A stretch of DNA of 12,803 nt, taken from JANQLU01 sp964434955. Lineage in GTDB: Bacteria; Planctomycetota; Planctomycetia; Pirellulales; Pirellulaceae. The position numbers and the translations under genes were made by a program. Positions 1 through 7,543 of this stretch are shown here, piece by piece; within the stretch, counting starts at the first letter, position 1, and each line of letters opens with the position of its first letter. The stretch covers positions 1 to 12,803 of the forward strand of contig CAYSXI010000154.1 in assembly GCA_964434955.1 (NCBI GenBank), written 5' to 3'. The notes beneath the pieces were generated by a model. It saw nothing but the letters and a program-made list of their open reading frames with translations, ran no database searches and was not told the origin of the DNA.

Positions 1-882
1 ATGTATTGCCGTACATTTCCCCGTAGAAACCCGGATCAACTCATGTTTTCATCCGACACAAATTTTACCCACTGTCGCACACTCACTAGCTTGGCCAAGC
101 CAACCCTGGCCTTTCTGATCCTGGTCAATGTCGTTATCTCTGACGCCAAGGCTGACGAAATCAAAGGCTTGATGGAACCGATTCGGTCAATCGAGCTGGC
201 AAGCGAGGAATCGGGGATCATCAAGGAATTAAACGTTACCGAAGGGCAGCGCGTCCTCGTCGACGAAGTCCTTGCTCGCCTTTCCGATGACGTTCAAAGA
301 ATTCAAGTTCAGCTTGCAAAACACCTTGTCGAATCCAAAAGCGCGCTCGATGCCGCGGCGAAAGCGTTTGGTAAACGACAAATGATCATGGAACGAATAC
401 GCGACCTCCGGTCCACCGGAAACGCAAGCGAGAGTGAAGTGATTCGATCCGAGCTGGAGTTTTCAATTGCCAAAGCCAAATACCTTGCAGCCCAGGAGGA
501 ATTGGCGGGGCGCAAAATTGAACTCAAGCGGGCCAGACTGATTCTGGACCGCCGGAAAATCAAAGCACCATTCAATGGCGTGGTGGCCAAAATCCATTAC
601 GACAAAGGCGAATATTTGACCGCATTGAAGCCTGAACTGCTTCAACTGGTTCAAGTCGACGAGCTGTTGGCCGTTTTCCCAATCCCCGTTTCGCTGGCAA
701 CGTCTTTGAAAGATCGAAAGACCATTCCTGTCAGGTTGGCGAATGGGAAAATTGTTCAGGGAGAGATTTATTCGATCGGCGTAACGGCTGATCGCGGGAG
801 CAGCACCGTCGACTTGAAAGTAAAAATCGACAACGCCAAAGGCGAACTTCGAAGCGGTGAAGCCTGCTTCCTATCGTTTTAA
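1..882 (+). CDS. Secreted HlyD-like periplasmic adaptor protein
   Basis: Small membrane-fusion/adaptor-type protein of 293 codons, or 279 if the second ATG at 43 is used. The first window base is an ATG, so the upstream context cannot be seen. A hydrophobic stretch (LAFLILVNVVIS) followed by DAKA-DE looks like a Sec signal peptide, so the mature protein should be periplasmic. The order is typical of HlyD/RND adaptors: a first lipoyl/barrel-sandwich half (SIELASEESGIIKELNVTEGQRV, about residues 63-85), a long alpha-helical hairpin (about 100-185), a second half with KIKAPFNGVVAKIHYDKGEYL, then a short beta-barrel. It is shorter than classical HlyD and ends soon after the barrel. It lies 38 bp ahead of the GAF-HlyD gene on the same strand and probably starts or belongs to that operon. 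The family call is firm; what it connects to is not visible. Confidence 0.85.
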   Translation: MYCRTFPRRNPDQLMFSSDTNFTHCRTLTSLAKPTLAFLILVNVVISDAKADEIKGLMEPIRSIELASEESGIIKELNVTEGQRVLVDEVLARLSDDVQRIQVQLAKHLVESKSALDAAAKAFGKRQMIMERIRDLRSTGNASESEVIRSELEFSIAKAKYLAAQEELAGRKIELKRARLILDRRKIKAPFNGVVAKIHYDKGEYLTALKPELLQLVQVDELLAVFPIPVSLATSLKDRKTIPVRLANGKIVQGEIYSIGVTADRGSSTVDLKVKIDNAKGELRSGEACFLSF

Positions 883-920
883 CGAAAATAACTTAACTTT
901 CTCTGCCAAGTATCAATTTC

Positions 921-2909
921 GTGTCCGGCACCCTCTACAGTAAACTTGCGACGGCTCAGCAAACCGGCGTCGAAGGCGAATCTTCGGAGGCCGTCGGCCC
1001 GATTGCGCCCTCAGACTCGGGGTCGGATTCCCTCAAATCGCTCCTCCCGAACGCTGCGCATTCCGAGCTCGAATCGCGCGTCCCTGTTGCCGGAAGCCTA
1101 TTTGATCTCCAAATACGTTGCCAATCCAAAACCCAGTTGATCAAATCGATCGCTGAAGTTTCGAGACAGCAGTTGGAAACCTCGTTTCTTTGGTACATCG
1201 AATCAGATGCACAAAACGGTCCGCGCGCCCTCGCATTGACCTCCGCCGATCAAACTTCGCTCTGGCAATCCATTGACGAAGATGTTATCCGCTTGCTTGG
1301 AAGCCTCGACAAAGCTGGAATGGTTGTTCGTACCACCATCAGTTCCAACTCTTCTTCGATCCTGATCGGCACTCAGTTCGTTGACGAACAAGGGAACCCA
1401 GAGAGCATCATTGCGATAACGCCGCGAAACGCTGACAGTATCGAAGCGACGGAAGAGTTTATCACGCTTTTCGCCATGACGGTCCAGACCTGGGGACGTC
1501 GAAATTCACTGCAAGGCAGCGCAGCTGCTGCGGGCTCCTATCAAAAACTGATCCAACTTTCCAATATCCTGACGGGCGTGGACACGGTGGATGAGGCCTG
1601 TGTCTGCTCAGTCAACTTTCTGAGAGAGCTTACCAAGGCTAGGCAAGTCGCGCTGACGGTACGTCGACCTGGATCCGACAGGCATCAGGTTCAAGCGATA
1701 TCCGACATCGAAACCTTTGATAAAACGAGCGAGCTTTGCGCGAGCATGGTCGCGATTTCACGTTTCGCCGAAGTGCAACAAAAATCCTTGCACTGGCATT
1801 CCGAAATGGACACGCTGGATGCCGAAACGCTTGTTGAAAATCCGGAAGACGATGCCAACGACTTCCAGCAATGGCAAAGGCGGTTTTGCAACCTGACCAG
1901 TTCCGACTTTGCGTCGGCCATTCCGCTTGAACTTCGGGATGGAACCACCATCTGTATACTTGTGGCTCAGGCTGATGAAAAATCGGCAAAGGAATCCGAG
2001 TCGATTCTCGATGCCTGCAGCAAAACGATCGCCAATCAGCTTGGTCTTTTGCAGCGTTCCAATCGAGGTGCTTTGCGGATTTCTCTCGAAAAAACACGCG
2101 ATACACTGAGGAAGAAAACGGCCCGAATCATGATGGCCATTGCCCTGGCGGCGGTTATCGTTTTGCTCATTCCGTTTCCGTATGTGGTGAAATGCGATTG
2201 CCAGTTGGAGCCAGTCCAACGAAGATTTGTCGCTGCACCTTTTGATTCCGTCGTCGATCGATCACTCGTACAAAATGGAGACGTGGTCAAGGCAAATCAG
2301 CCGCTTGCCGAGCTGGATGGCCGACAACTTCGGATTGAACTCGCTGGCCTACAGGCAAGTCTTGAAAGCGAGAAGAAGAAGCACGATGCCGCGTTGGCTC
2401 AACGAGACGTTGCCTCGTCCCAAATTGCATTGCTGGAAGTTCGTCGGCTTGAGGCTGACATCGAACTGACCAAAGACAAACTCAAGAACCTTATCATTCG
2501 TTCGCCCATTGACGGGATCGTTGTCAGCGGTGATCTCGAGGATGCCGAAGGGGCACCCGTTGATGTGGGCCAAACGCTATTCGAAATTGCTCCCCTCGAC
2601 CGGATGCTGGTAGAAGTGGAAGTCGAAGAAGCCGAAGTCTGCTACGCCAAACCAGGCCAAAAAGTGGACGTCCTGTTTGATGCCTTTCCTTTTGACAAGT
2701 TTGAGGGCAAAGTCCTGAGAATCCACCCGAGAACCGAGATTCGCGAGGACCGAAGTATTTTCGTCGCAGAAGTAGAGTTAGAGAACTCCAATGGGCAACT
2801 TCGCCCTGGAATGAAAGGAAGATGCCGGGTCCAATCCGATTGGCATCCACTTGGATGGAACCTTTTCCATCGTTCGTTTGAAAATGTTCGCGGCTGGCTG
2901 GTTTGGTAG
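921..2909 (+). CDS. GAF-like sensory domain fused to membrane-anchored HlyD-like adaptor
   Basis: A 662-residue protein starting at GTG; no convincing Shine-Dalgarno precedes it, so the start is the weakest part of the call. Residues 1-55 are low complexity. About 60-200 look like a degenerate GAF-like fold and about 210-375 like a second GAF domain, both without a signal peptide and so cytoplasmic. A single transmembrane helix lies at about 403-422 (IMMAIALAAVIVLLIPFP). After it comes an adaptor: first barrel-sandwich half about 430-470 (RRFVAAPFDSVVDRSLVQNGDVV), a short helical hairpin about 475-520, second half about 524-570 (IIRSPIDGIVVSGDLED), then a beta-barrel with the LRPGMKGRCRV ending usual for adaptors. 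The layout suggests an inner-membrane adaptor that carries a cytoplasmic ligand- or signal-sensing part. It sits between a soluble adaptor and a PqqD-M50-HlyD gene, 19 bp upstream of the latter. The ligand is unknown. Confidence 0.85.
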   Translation: MSGTLYSKLATAQQTGVEGESSEAVGPIAPSDSGSDSLKSLLPNAAHSELESRVPVAGSLFDLQIRCQSKTQLIKSIAEVSRQQLETSFLWYIESDAQNGPRALALTSADQTSLWQSIDEDVIRLLGSLDKAGMVVRTTISSNSSSILIGTQFVDEQGNPESIIAITPRNADSIEATEEFITLFAMTVQTWGRRNSLQGSAAAAGSYQKLIQLSNILTGVDTVDEACVCSVNFLRELTKARQVALTVRRPGSDRHQVQAISDIETFDKTSELCASMVAISRFAEVQQKSLHWHSEMDTLDAETLVENPEDDANDFQQWQRRFCNLTSSDFASAIPLELRDGTTICILVAQADEKSAKESESILDACSKTIANQLGLLQRSNRGALRISLEKTRDTLRKKTARIMMAIALAAVIVLLIPFPYVVKCDCQLEPVQRRFVAAPFDSVVDRSLVQNGDVVKANQPLAELDGRQLRIELAGLQASLESEKKKHDAALAQRDVASSQIALLEVRRLEADIELTKDKLKNLIIRSPIDGIVVSGDLEDAEGAPVDVGQTLFEIAPLDRMLVEVEVEEAEVCYAKPGQKVDVLFDAFPFDKFEGKVLRIHPRTEIREDRSIFVAEVELENSNGQLRPGMKGRCRVQSDWHPLGWNLFHRSFENVRGWLVW

Positions 2910-2928
2910 AGCGGAAGGCAAGGACACC

Positions 2929-5136
2929 ATGGACTTGAATGCCCAACCGAATTCGACCGAATCTCCTGCTCCTGGCATGCAGCCCAGCGAAGACTGGCTT
3001 GCCCTTCGCCCGGCGCTTCGATCGGATTTGCGTTTCGAGATTCGCCGTTCTGAAGGAATGACGAACTACGTGATCGAGGATTCGACTCGACGCAAGTTTT
3101 TTCAGATCGGTGCCAACGAATTCAGTTTCATCCAGTTGCTCGACGGAAAAACCGAAGTCCAACAGGCGCTTCAACAAATCCGATCGACGGTCAAAAATCC
3201 TGACACCTTTTCGGACGATGCCGCCAAGCGAATTGTCCAATGGCTGATTCAACTCAACCTCGTTCAAGTTGATTGCGTTTCAACTTCTGATCGAATCGTC
3301 AAGTCGCAAAGACAACAGAAGACTCAGCGATTGCTGACTTTCATCAATCCACTGATGTTCAAGATCCGGCTGTTCAATCCGGATCGTCATCTTGGAAAAC
3401 TCCTGCCTCTCTTCAGCTGGATGTTCACCCGCTGGGCTTTCGCGGGCTGGTTGATCCTGATTGCCGTAGCGGCGACTCAGATCCTTCAGCATTCAGAGAG
3501 ATTCGCGATTGCTTCCGATGGCATCCTCGCCAACGGACGTTGGATTTGGCTGATTGTTGCCTGGGTCCTGCTCAAAGTCGTCCACGAAATGGGACACGGC
3601 CTGGCTTGCAAAAAATTTGGTGGTGAAGCCAATGAAACCGGCGTGTTGATGCTTTTGTTTACGCCGATGGCCTACATCGATGTGTCTTCAAGCTGGCGAT
3701 TCAACAGCCGGAGACAAAGAATGATTGTTTCGTTCGCTGGCATGTATGTGGAGATCGGGATTGCCGCAATTGCGATGTTGGTTTGGTGCCATACGGGCTC
3801 CCAAGTCGTTGCCGACATCTGCTTTAACATTTACCTGATGGCTGGAATCACAACGGTTCTGTTCAACGCCAATCCGTTGATGCGATTCGATGGCTACTAC
3901 ATTCTGGCCGACGGACTTGGCATCGTAAATCTTTATACCCGTGGACAGGCGGCAATCCAAAATCGAATTCGATTTCTGTTCGGGCTTCCTGCAGACGCAT
4001 TGCCACCGCTGACACGAACGAATGTCGCGATTCTGTTTTATGGCTTGCTGGCTTATTTCTGGCGAATCACGATCAGCGTTGGCCTGGTCATCGCAGCCTC
4101 AACCCTTTTAAGTGGGTTCGGACTAATTTTCGCCTGCATGGGAATTGTCCTTTGGTTTTTGTTTCCAATCTATCGATTCGCCTTCCAGATAATTCAAGCA
4201 ATCCATGGCAAGACGCTTAACCGACGAAGGCTTGGTGCCTCACTCGGATTCGTCATTGTGATTGGCTTTGCTGCCTTTCACTGGATCCAGGCCCCGGCAC
4301 TCAAGTCCGCCCCCGCAATCGTTCACTTCAAAGACGAACGAGTTTTGCGTAGCGATAGCGATGGATTTCTTCAACAAGTCCATGTGTTCAACGGGCAATA
4401 CGTGGCCAAGGACCAGGTTCTGTTTGAGCTGGACAATCCTGAGCTGAAAGTTTCCGTACGGAAACTGAAGCTGGAAATTGAGCAGGCGAAAATCCAGGCC
4501 CAGATTCACCAACGCAACCATGAGCTGGCCAGTCTTCAAGCCGAACAGGAAAACATTCGCTCCCTGACTCAAACCCTCGCGGAAAAACTATCGGAATCCG
4601 ACGCGCTCGTGATTCGCGCTCCCTTTGACGGAATTGTCGTCGCGCGAGATCTTGAAAATCGAGTCGGCATGTTTTTCAAACGCGGTGACGACCTGGCAAC
4701 GATCGCGAAGTCAACCAACAAAGAGATCCTCGTTTCGATCGACCAAACCGACTGGAAAAGTTTTGAGCAGGGCGAAGGCAAACCGGTTCGGCTCGGATTC
4801 CCCGGACTTCCTTTGATGAAGACAACATTGGATCGAATCAACCCAAGAGCATCCGATCGTCCGATCGACGTGACACTTACTGCCGCTTACGGGGGACCGA
4901 TTCCCGTCCGCCCCGGTTCAGAAAACGCCCCAGATTCCAGCAAGGTCGTTTTGCTTGGGCAGCGTTTTACGGCGACGATCCGACTCAATGAATTGCAAAG
5001 CCGCAAATTTGAAGCTGGACAGCGCGGCGTGGTTTACTTTCGCACCCCCAGACAATCACTCGGCAGCTACCTGTTTCTCGCCTCTCGAAATTGGCTCAAG
5101 CGAAAGCTCCAGCTTTCGATGGCTCCCCAGGGTTAG
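2929..5136 (+). CDS. PqqD-like / M50 site-2-type metalloprotease / HlyD-like adaptor fusion
   Basis: A 735-residue multi-pass membrane protein. The ATG at 2929 is chosen because AAGGCAAGGA lies just upstream and it clears the previous stop; an in-frame start at 2851 would overlap the previous gene. Residues about 20-108 resemble PqqD (YVIEDSTRRKFFQIGANEFSF), a fold that binds precursor peptides in RiPP pathways. Several hydrophobic helices follow from about 163 to 455. They contain the zinc motif HEMGH at 219-223 and the second M50 motif NPLMRFDG at 315-322, so both metal-site elements are intact. After the last helix comes a periplasmic adaptor part: barrel-sandwich halves at about 469-515 and 559-605 around a coiled coil, then a beta-barrel. 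Related M50-HlyD fusions occur in peptide-export or maturation loci. Whether this one cleaves anything is an inference from the intact motifs. Its TAG stop overlaps the TAA of the convergent flavoprotein gene. Confidence 0.88.
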   Translation: MDLNAQPNSTESPAPGMQPSEDWLALRPALRSDLRFEIRRSEGMTNYVIEDSTRRKFFQIGANEFSFIQLLDGKTEVQQALQQIRSTVKNPDTFSDDAAKRIVQWLIQLNLVQVDCVSTSDRIVKSQRQQKTQRLLTFINPLMFKIRLFNPDRHLGKLLPLFSWMFTRWAFAGWLILIAVAATQILQHSERFAIASDGILANGRWIWLIVAWVLLKVVHEMGHGLACKKFGGEANETGVLMLLFTPMAYIDVSSSWRFNSRRQRMIVSFAGMYVEIGIAAIAMLVWCHTGSQVVADICFNIYLMAGITTVLFNANPLMRFDGYYILADGLGIVNLYTRGQAAIQNRIRFLFGLPADALPPLTRTNVAILFYGLLAYFWRITISVGLVIAASTLLSGFGLIFACMGIVLWFLFPIYRFAFQIIQAIHGKTLNRRRLGASLGFVIVIGFAAFHWIQAPALKSAPAIVHFKDERVLRSDSDGFLQQVHVFNGQYVAKDQVLFELDNPELKVSVRKLKLEIEQAKIQAQIHQRNHELASLQAEQENIRSLTQTLAEKLSESDALVIRAPFDGIVVARDLENRVGMFFKRGDDLATIAKSTNKEILVSIDQTDWKSFEQGEGKPVRLGFPGLPLMKTTLDRINPRASDRPIDVTLTAAYGGPIPVRPGSENAPDSSKVVLLGQRFTATIRLNELQSRKFEAGQRGVVYFRTPRQSLGSYLFLASRNWLKRKLQLSMAPQG
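5101..5118. repeat. Perfect inverted repeat at the convergent gene ends
   Basis: CGAAAGCT, CC, AGCTTTCG form a perfect inverted repeat; as RNA it would be a 7-bp stem with a TCCA loop. It lies in the last codons of the M50-HlyD gene and 15-32 nt past the flavoprotein stop on the other strand. No T-tract follows on either strand, so it is not a classical intrinsic terminator, but it is the only visible candidate 3'-end structure for the convergent pair. Confidence 0.5.
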
Positions 5137-6371
5137 CCCTTTCTGTTACTCAGCATATTTTCTCCCGCGAGATACCCGGTCGCAAATGCTGCCTGAAAGT
5201 TATAGCCTCCGATCGGTCCGTCGAGATCAAGAATCTCGCCGGCAAAGAACAGGCCAGGCTGAAGCTTGCTCTCCATCGTTGAACTGTTGACTTCGTTAAG
5301 AGATACGCCTCCGGCGGTCACTTCAGCCTTCGGAAAACCGCGCGTTCCTCCAACGGAAATCTGTGTACGCTTGATTCGTTCAAGGATTGAGTTGAATTTC
5401 TTCTTGCCCAGTTCCGCCAAACGGGTTTTTGGCTCGACTTCCGAACGATGAAGTATGCTCTCCCAATAGCTTCTCGGAACACTGCAGAGATTGAGCGCAC
5501 CGACTGCTTTGGCACCGTTTTCCAAAACCAGCTGCTCAAACTGCCTGCGCAACTGCTCGGAATTGTTCTGAGGATCACAGTCAATTTGAATCTTGAGTTT
5601 TTGGTCCCGATACAGCTCAACGAATCGGCTGACGTTCATCGGCGCCGGGCCCGACAATCCGAAATGAGTGAACAAAACAGGATTCCGATTTTCTCCCAAC
5701 ACCTTGCCTCGCTCGTCGAGGATCGAGACATTCGCATCCAACAAACTCATACCACTGAGTTCGGAGACCCATTTCTCCCCCGACGAAATCGGGCAGAGCG
5801 CAGGCAGCGTGGGAACGATTTGGTGGCCGAACTGTTCCGCCCAGGCATAACCGTCTCCTACGGTTCCACAACCGGGATAAGATTTGCCACCCGTTGTGAT
5901 TGCAACGCCTCTTGCCTGAAAGGTTTCGCTTTCTGATTCAACTTCGAATCCCTGAGGCGACTTTCTGATTGCCTTGACCGGTGAAGGGTTCAAGACTTCT
6001 ACGCCCTGATCCCGACATTGGCGAACCAGCGCATCACGCACATCAATGGCCCGGTCCGACTGCGGAAAAATCTTGCCGGTGGATTCGACTTTGGTCGGGA
6101 CACCAAGACGGTTGAACATGTCAACGACTTCGGCGGGCCCGAAAGAGGCGAGCGAGGAGTTCAAGAACTTTCCGTTGTTTCCGAAAGCTTGAACGATGCC
6201 CTTGCGATCCGTGTCTTGAGTAATGTTGCAGCGGGTCCCGCCGGACATCAATATTTTGACACCCAACTTCGTGTTTTTTTCAACGAGCAGAACCTTGAGG
6301 CCGCGTTTGGCAGCCCTCCAGGAGGCGACCATCCCAGCAGCGCCGGCGCCAACTATGACGACATCGTACAT
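5133..6371 (-). CDS. BaiN/HI0933-family NAD(P)/FAD-dependent flavoprotein
   Basis: A 412-residue protein of the HI0933/BaiN flavoprotein family, close to the usual length. The N-terminus MYDVVIVGAGAAGMVASWRA carries the GxGxxG dinucleotide-binding motif and places the start confidently, with the acidic end of the second strand (LLVEKN) about 25 residues on. The family motif GVKILMSGGTRCNIT follows at about 38-52. The C-terminus has TAGGVSLNEV, LQPGLFFAGEILDLDGPIGGYNFQAAFATG, the typical second FAD-contacting region, here split as motifs by position about 357-400. The protein should bind FAD and act as a cytosolic oxidoreductase; the physiological substrate of most members is unknown, and the BaiN bile-acid role should not be transferred. 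No clear Shine-Dalgarno precedes the ATG. Its TAA shares bases with the TAG of the M50-HlyD gene, giving a 4-bp convergent overlap. Confidence 0.92.
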   Translation of the reverse strand: MYDVVIVGAGAAGMVASWRAAKRGLKVLLVEKNTKLGVKILMSGGTRCNITQDTDRKGIVQAFGNNGKFLNSSLASFGPAEVVDMFNRLGVPTKVESTGKIFPQSDRAIDVRDALVRQCRDQGVEVLNPSPVKAIRKSPQGFEVESESETFQARGVAITTGGKSYPGCGTVGDGYAWAEQFGHQIVPTLPALCPISSGEKWVSELSGMSLLDANVSILDERGKVLGENRNPVLFTHFGLSGPAPMNVSRFVELYRDQKLKIQIDCDPQNNSEQLRRQFEQLVLENGAKAVGALNLCSVPRSYWESILHRSEVEPKTRLAELGKKKFNSILERIKRTQISVGGTRGFPKAEVTAGGVSLNEVNSSTMESKLQPGLFFAGEILDLDGPIGGYNFQAAFATGYLAGENMLSNRKG

Positions 6372-6451
6372 GATTGAATCTGACTACTCGTGGACGGACA
6401 TTCGAATTACCCGGGAGATGCTACCGCAAATCCGAAAAGCACGAAGGCCTG

Positions 6452-6463
6452 CCATGATCATGG
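6452..6463. promoter_or_regulatory. 12-bp palindrome upstream of flavoprotein gene
   Basis: CCATGATCATGG is a perfect 12-bp palindrome about 81 bp before the flavoprotein ATG. It could be an operator half-site pair, but there is one copy only and no recognised promoter next to it. Confidence 0.25.
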
Positions 6464-6478
6464 AATTTCGCACCAATT

Positions 6479-6500
6479 GGGTGGCGCCAATGCGCCACCC
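6479..6500. terminator. GC-rich 9-bp hairpin between the HicB-like gene and the flavoprotein gene
   Basis: GGGTGGCGC, a CAAT loop and GCGCCACCC form a perfect 9-bp stem 65 nt past the stop of the minus-strand HicB-like gene. It would fold strongly in that transcript, but no T-tract follows on the minus strand, so it is either a factor-dependent terminator, an RNA-stability hairpin or an attenuating structure before the flavoprotein gene. The rest of the 193-bp gap (6372-6564) holds nothing else I recognise apart from the nearby palindrome. Confidence 0.45.
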
Positions 6501-6564
6501 GAGGTGCAAACCATTTTTGTCAGTTGAGATTTACTTCCTATCCCAGCTTTTCGCCAATGACGAA

Positions 6565-7113
6565 CTAGATTTGGCCGGGATTGGGGCGCCCAAATCGCTG
6601 GGTTGGCTGAGGAGCCGGATTCGGGCGAGGTTGAAAGCCAGCGGTAGGCGTCGGAGTCGGGGCGGGAGCGGACGCCTGGTTTGCAGGAGGTGTATTTGGA
6701 CGCTGGGGCATTCCCTGCTTCTGATTTACCTGGCTTAACACCTGGAGAAGCTTAGAGATACACAGCTTGTTCATGCTAGTGCTGTGGTCGTTTGCCTCCG
6801 CCTTCAGGGCTTCGTGAAGACTTTCCGGCAAACGAACCGTAATTACCTTGGTCGGCTCATCGACATTCATGCCGCTTCCTTTGCGGCTGCGGAGTGCCGA
6901 GACCATCATTTGGATACGTTTGTATTCCTCGGTATTCTCAAAGGCCAAGTATTCTTGCTGAGTTGTGAAGAGCTTCCGGGCGGCTCCGGCGACTCCTAGA
7001 ACTTCGCGGAAAAACGTGACCCAGTCTGGATTGCTGCGAAACAGGTTCTGGGCGAATTGGTGGACCTTTTGACTGCGAGTGGCAAAATCTTCTCGGATTA
7101 ACGTGTCCGACAT
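6565..7113 (-). CDS. HicB-like ribbon-helix-helix protein with proline-rich tail
   Basis: A 182-residue protein with a well-placed start: AAAGGAG ends 6 nt before the ATG. Residues 1-80 are mostly helical and not recognised outside this protein type. Residues about 88-125 (KVITVRLPESLHEALKAEAN, then STSMNKLCISKLL) match the ribbon-helix-helix fold seen at the C-terminus of HicB-like antitoxins, where the ITVRLP strand contacts DNA. Residues 135-182 are rich in Pro, Gln, Ala and Thr (APTPTPT) and should be disordered. No HicA-like or other small toxin gene lies beside it; the downstream neighbour is the flavoprotein after 193 bp. It is therefore better described as a possible orphan DNA-binding regulator than as half of a toxin-antitoxin pair. 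An inverted repeat just upstream could be its own operator. Confidence 0.75.
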   Translation of the reverse strand: MSDTLIREDFATRSQKVHQFAQNLFRSNPDWVTFFREVLGVAGAARKLFTTQQEYLAFENTEEYKRIQMMVSALRSRKGSGMNVDEPTKVITVRLPESLHEALKAEANDHSTSMNKLCISKLLQVLSQVNQKQGMPQRPNTPPANQASAPAPTPTPTAGFQPRPNPAPQPTQRFGRPNPGQI

Positions 7114-7119
7114 GTCAGA

Positions 7120-7126
7120 CTCCTTT
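7120..7126 (-). promoter_or_regulatory. Strong ribosome binding site for the HicB-like gene
   Basis: On the minus strand AAAGGAG sits 6 nt before the ATG at 7113. It fixes the start and is the strongest Shine-Dalgarno sequence in the window. Confidence 0.8.
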
Positions 7127-7156
7127 CTTGGGAATCAGCAAAAATGGGTTGCAAAA

Positions 7157-7177
7157 CGTCACGTCCGATGTGTGACG
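7157..7177. promoter_or_regulatory. Inverted repeat CGTCAC-N9-GTGACG, candidate operator
   Basis: Perfect 6-bp half-sites separated by 9 nt, 44-64 nt upstream of the HicB-like start codon. Ribbon-helix-helix proteins often repress their own genes through such repeats, so autoregulation is plausible. This is an inference; no clear -35/-10 pair was found around it. Confidence 0.3.
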
Positions 7178-7287
7178 ACCAATCCTTTCGCCGCAGTCAA
7201 TCAATGAAGGGATGTCACTAAATTGCTTGCACTTACGTCGACAAAGCCGAATTGCGAGTCTTTCTGGCAGCAGTGCACAAGAAGCAG

Positions 7288-7302
7288 GCAGGCCAAGCCT
7301 GC
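7288..7302. repeat. Short hairpin GCAGGC-CAA-GCCTGC
   Basis: A perfect 6-bp stem with a 3-nt loop in the 445-bp gap between the HicB-like gene and the epimerase gene. No T-tract follows directly in the sense of either neighbour. Role unknown. Confidence 0.35.
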
Positions 7303-7320
7303 ACAAAAATTAAGCAGGGC

Positions 7321-7342
7321 CACTTGTCCCATTTACCAAGTG
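7321..7342. repeat. Inverted repeat CACTTG-N10-CAAGTG
   Basis: Perfect 6-bp half-sites with a 10-nt spacer in the same gap. The spacing would suit either a dimeric regulator site or a weak RNA hairpin. Role unknown. Confidence 0.3.
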
Positions 7343-7404
7343 TCCAATAAATGCGTTTCCGTAAAGTCATACGAAAAAACAGCAATCTCGCGTTAGAAAG
7401 CCAA

Positions 7405-7436
7405 TTTGAGCCTGGCTATTTTTACATCGGCTCAAA
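7405..7436. repeat. Inverted repeat TTTGAGCC-N16-GGCTCAAA
   Basis: A perfect 8-bp inverted repeat around a 16-nt loop that contains a run of five T. It is one of a cluster of inverted repeats between 7157 and 7497. Apart from these repeats, the 7114-7558 gap shows no gene I can support. Confidence 0.4.
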
Positions 7437-7466
7437 CGGCCATTCAGGTCCGGCATTTTTATGGCT

Positions 7467-7497
7467 AAAAGAAAAGCCCGGTCAAATGCCGGGCTTT
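7467..7497 (-). terminator. Intrinsic terminator for the epimerase gene
   Basis: Read on the minus strand, AAAGCCCGG, a 7-nt loop and CCGGGCTTT form a perfect 9-bp GC-rich stem that runs into TTTTCTTTT. It lies 62 nt past the epimerase stop, correctly placed to end that transcript. On the plus strand no T-run follows beyond the stem, so it acts mainly in the minus direction. Confidence 0.85.
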
Positions 7498-7543
7498 GTG
7501 AAAATAGTGAATCTTGCCAGCGATCCGAGTCGCGACGGGCAAT

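Noticed and set aside
2851..2928. Longer N-terminus for the M50-HlyD protein
   Set aside because: It would overlap the end of the previous gene and lacks a ribosome binding site, whereas the ATG at 2929 has AAGGA close upstream.
2524..3267. Minus-strand frame of 247 codons across the GAF-HlyD / M50 junction
   Set aside because: It lies antisense to two genes with clear domain motifs and shows no motif of its own.
5448..5936. Plus-strand frame of 162 codons
   Set aside because: Antisense to the flavoprotein gene, whose family motifs lie on the other strand; no recognisable protein features.
6372..6564. Toxin gene partner for the HicB-like protein
   Set aside because: No open frame with HicA-like or other toxin features is found on either strand in this gap or directly upstream of the gene.
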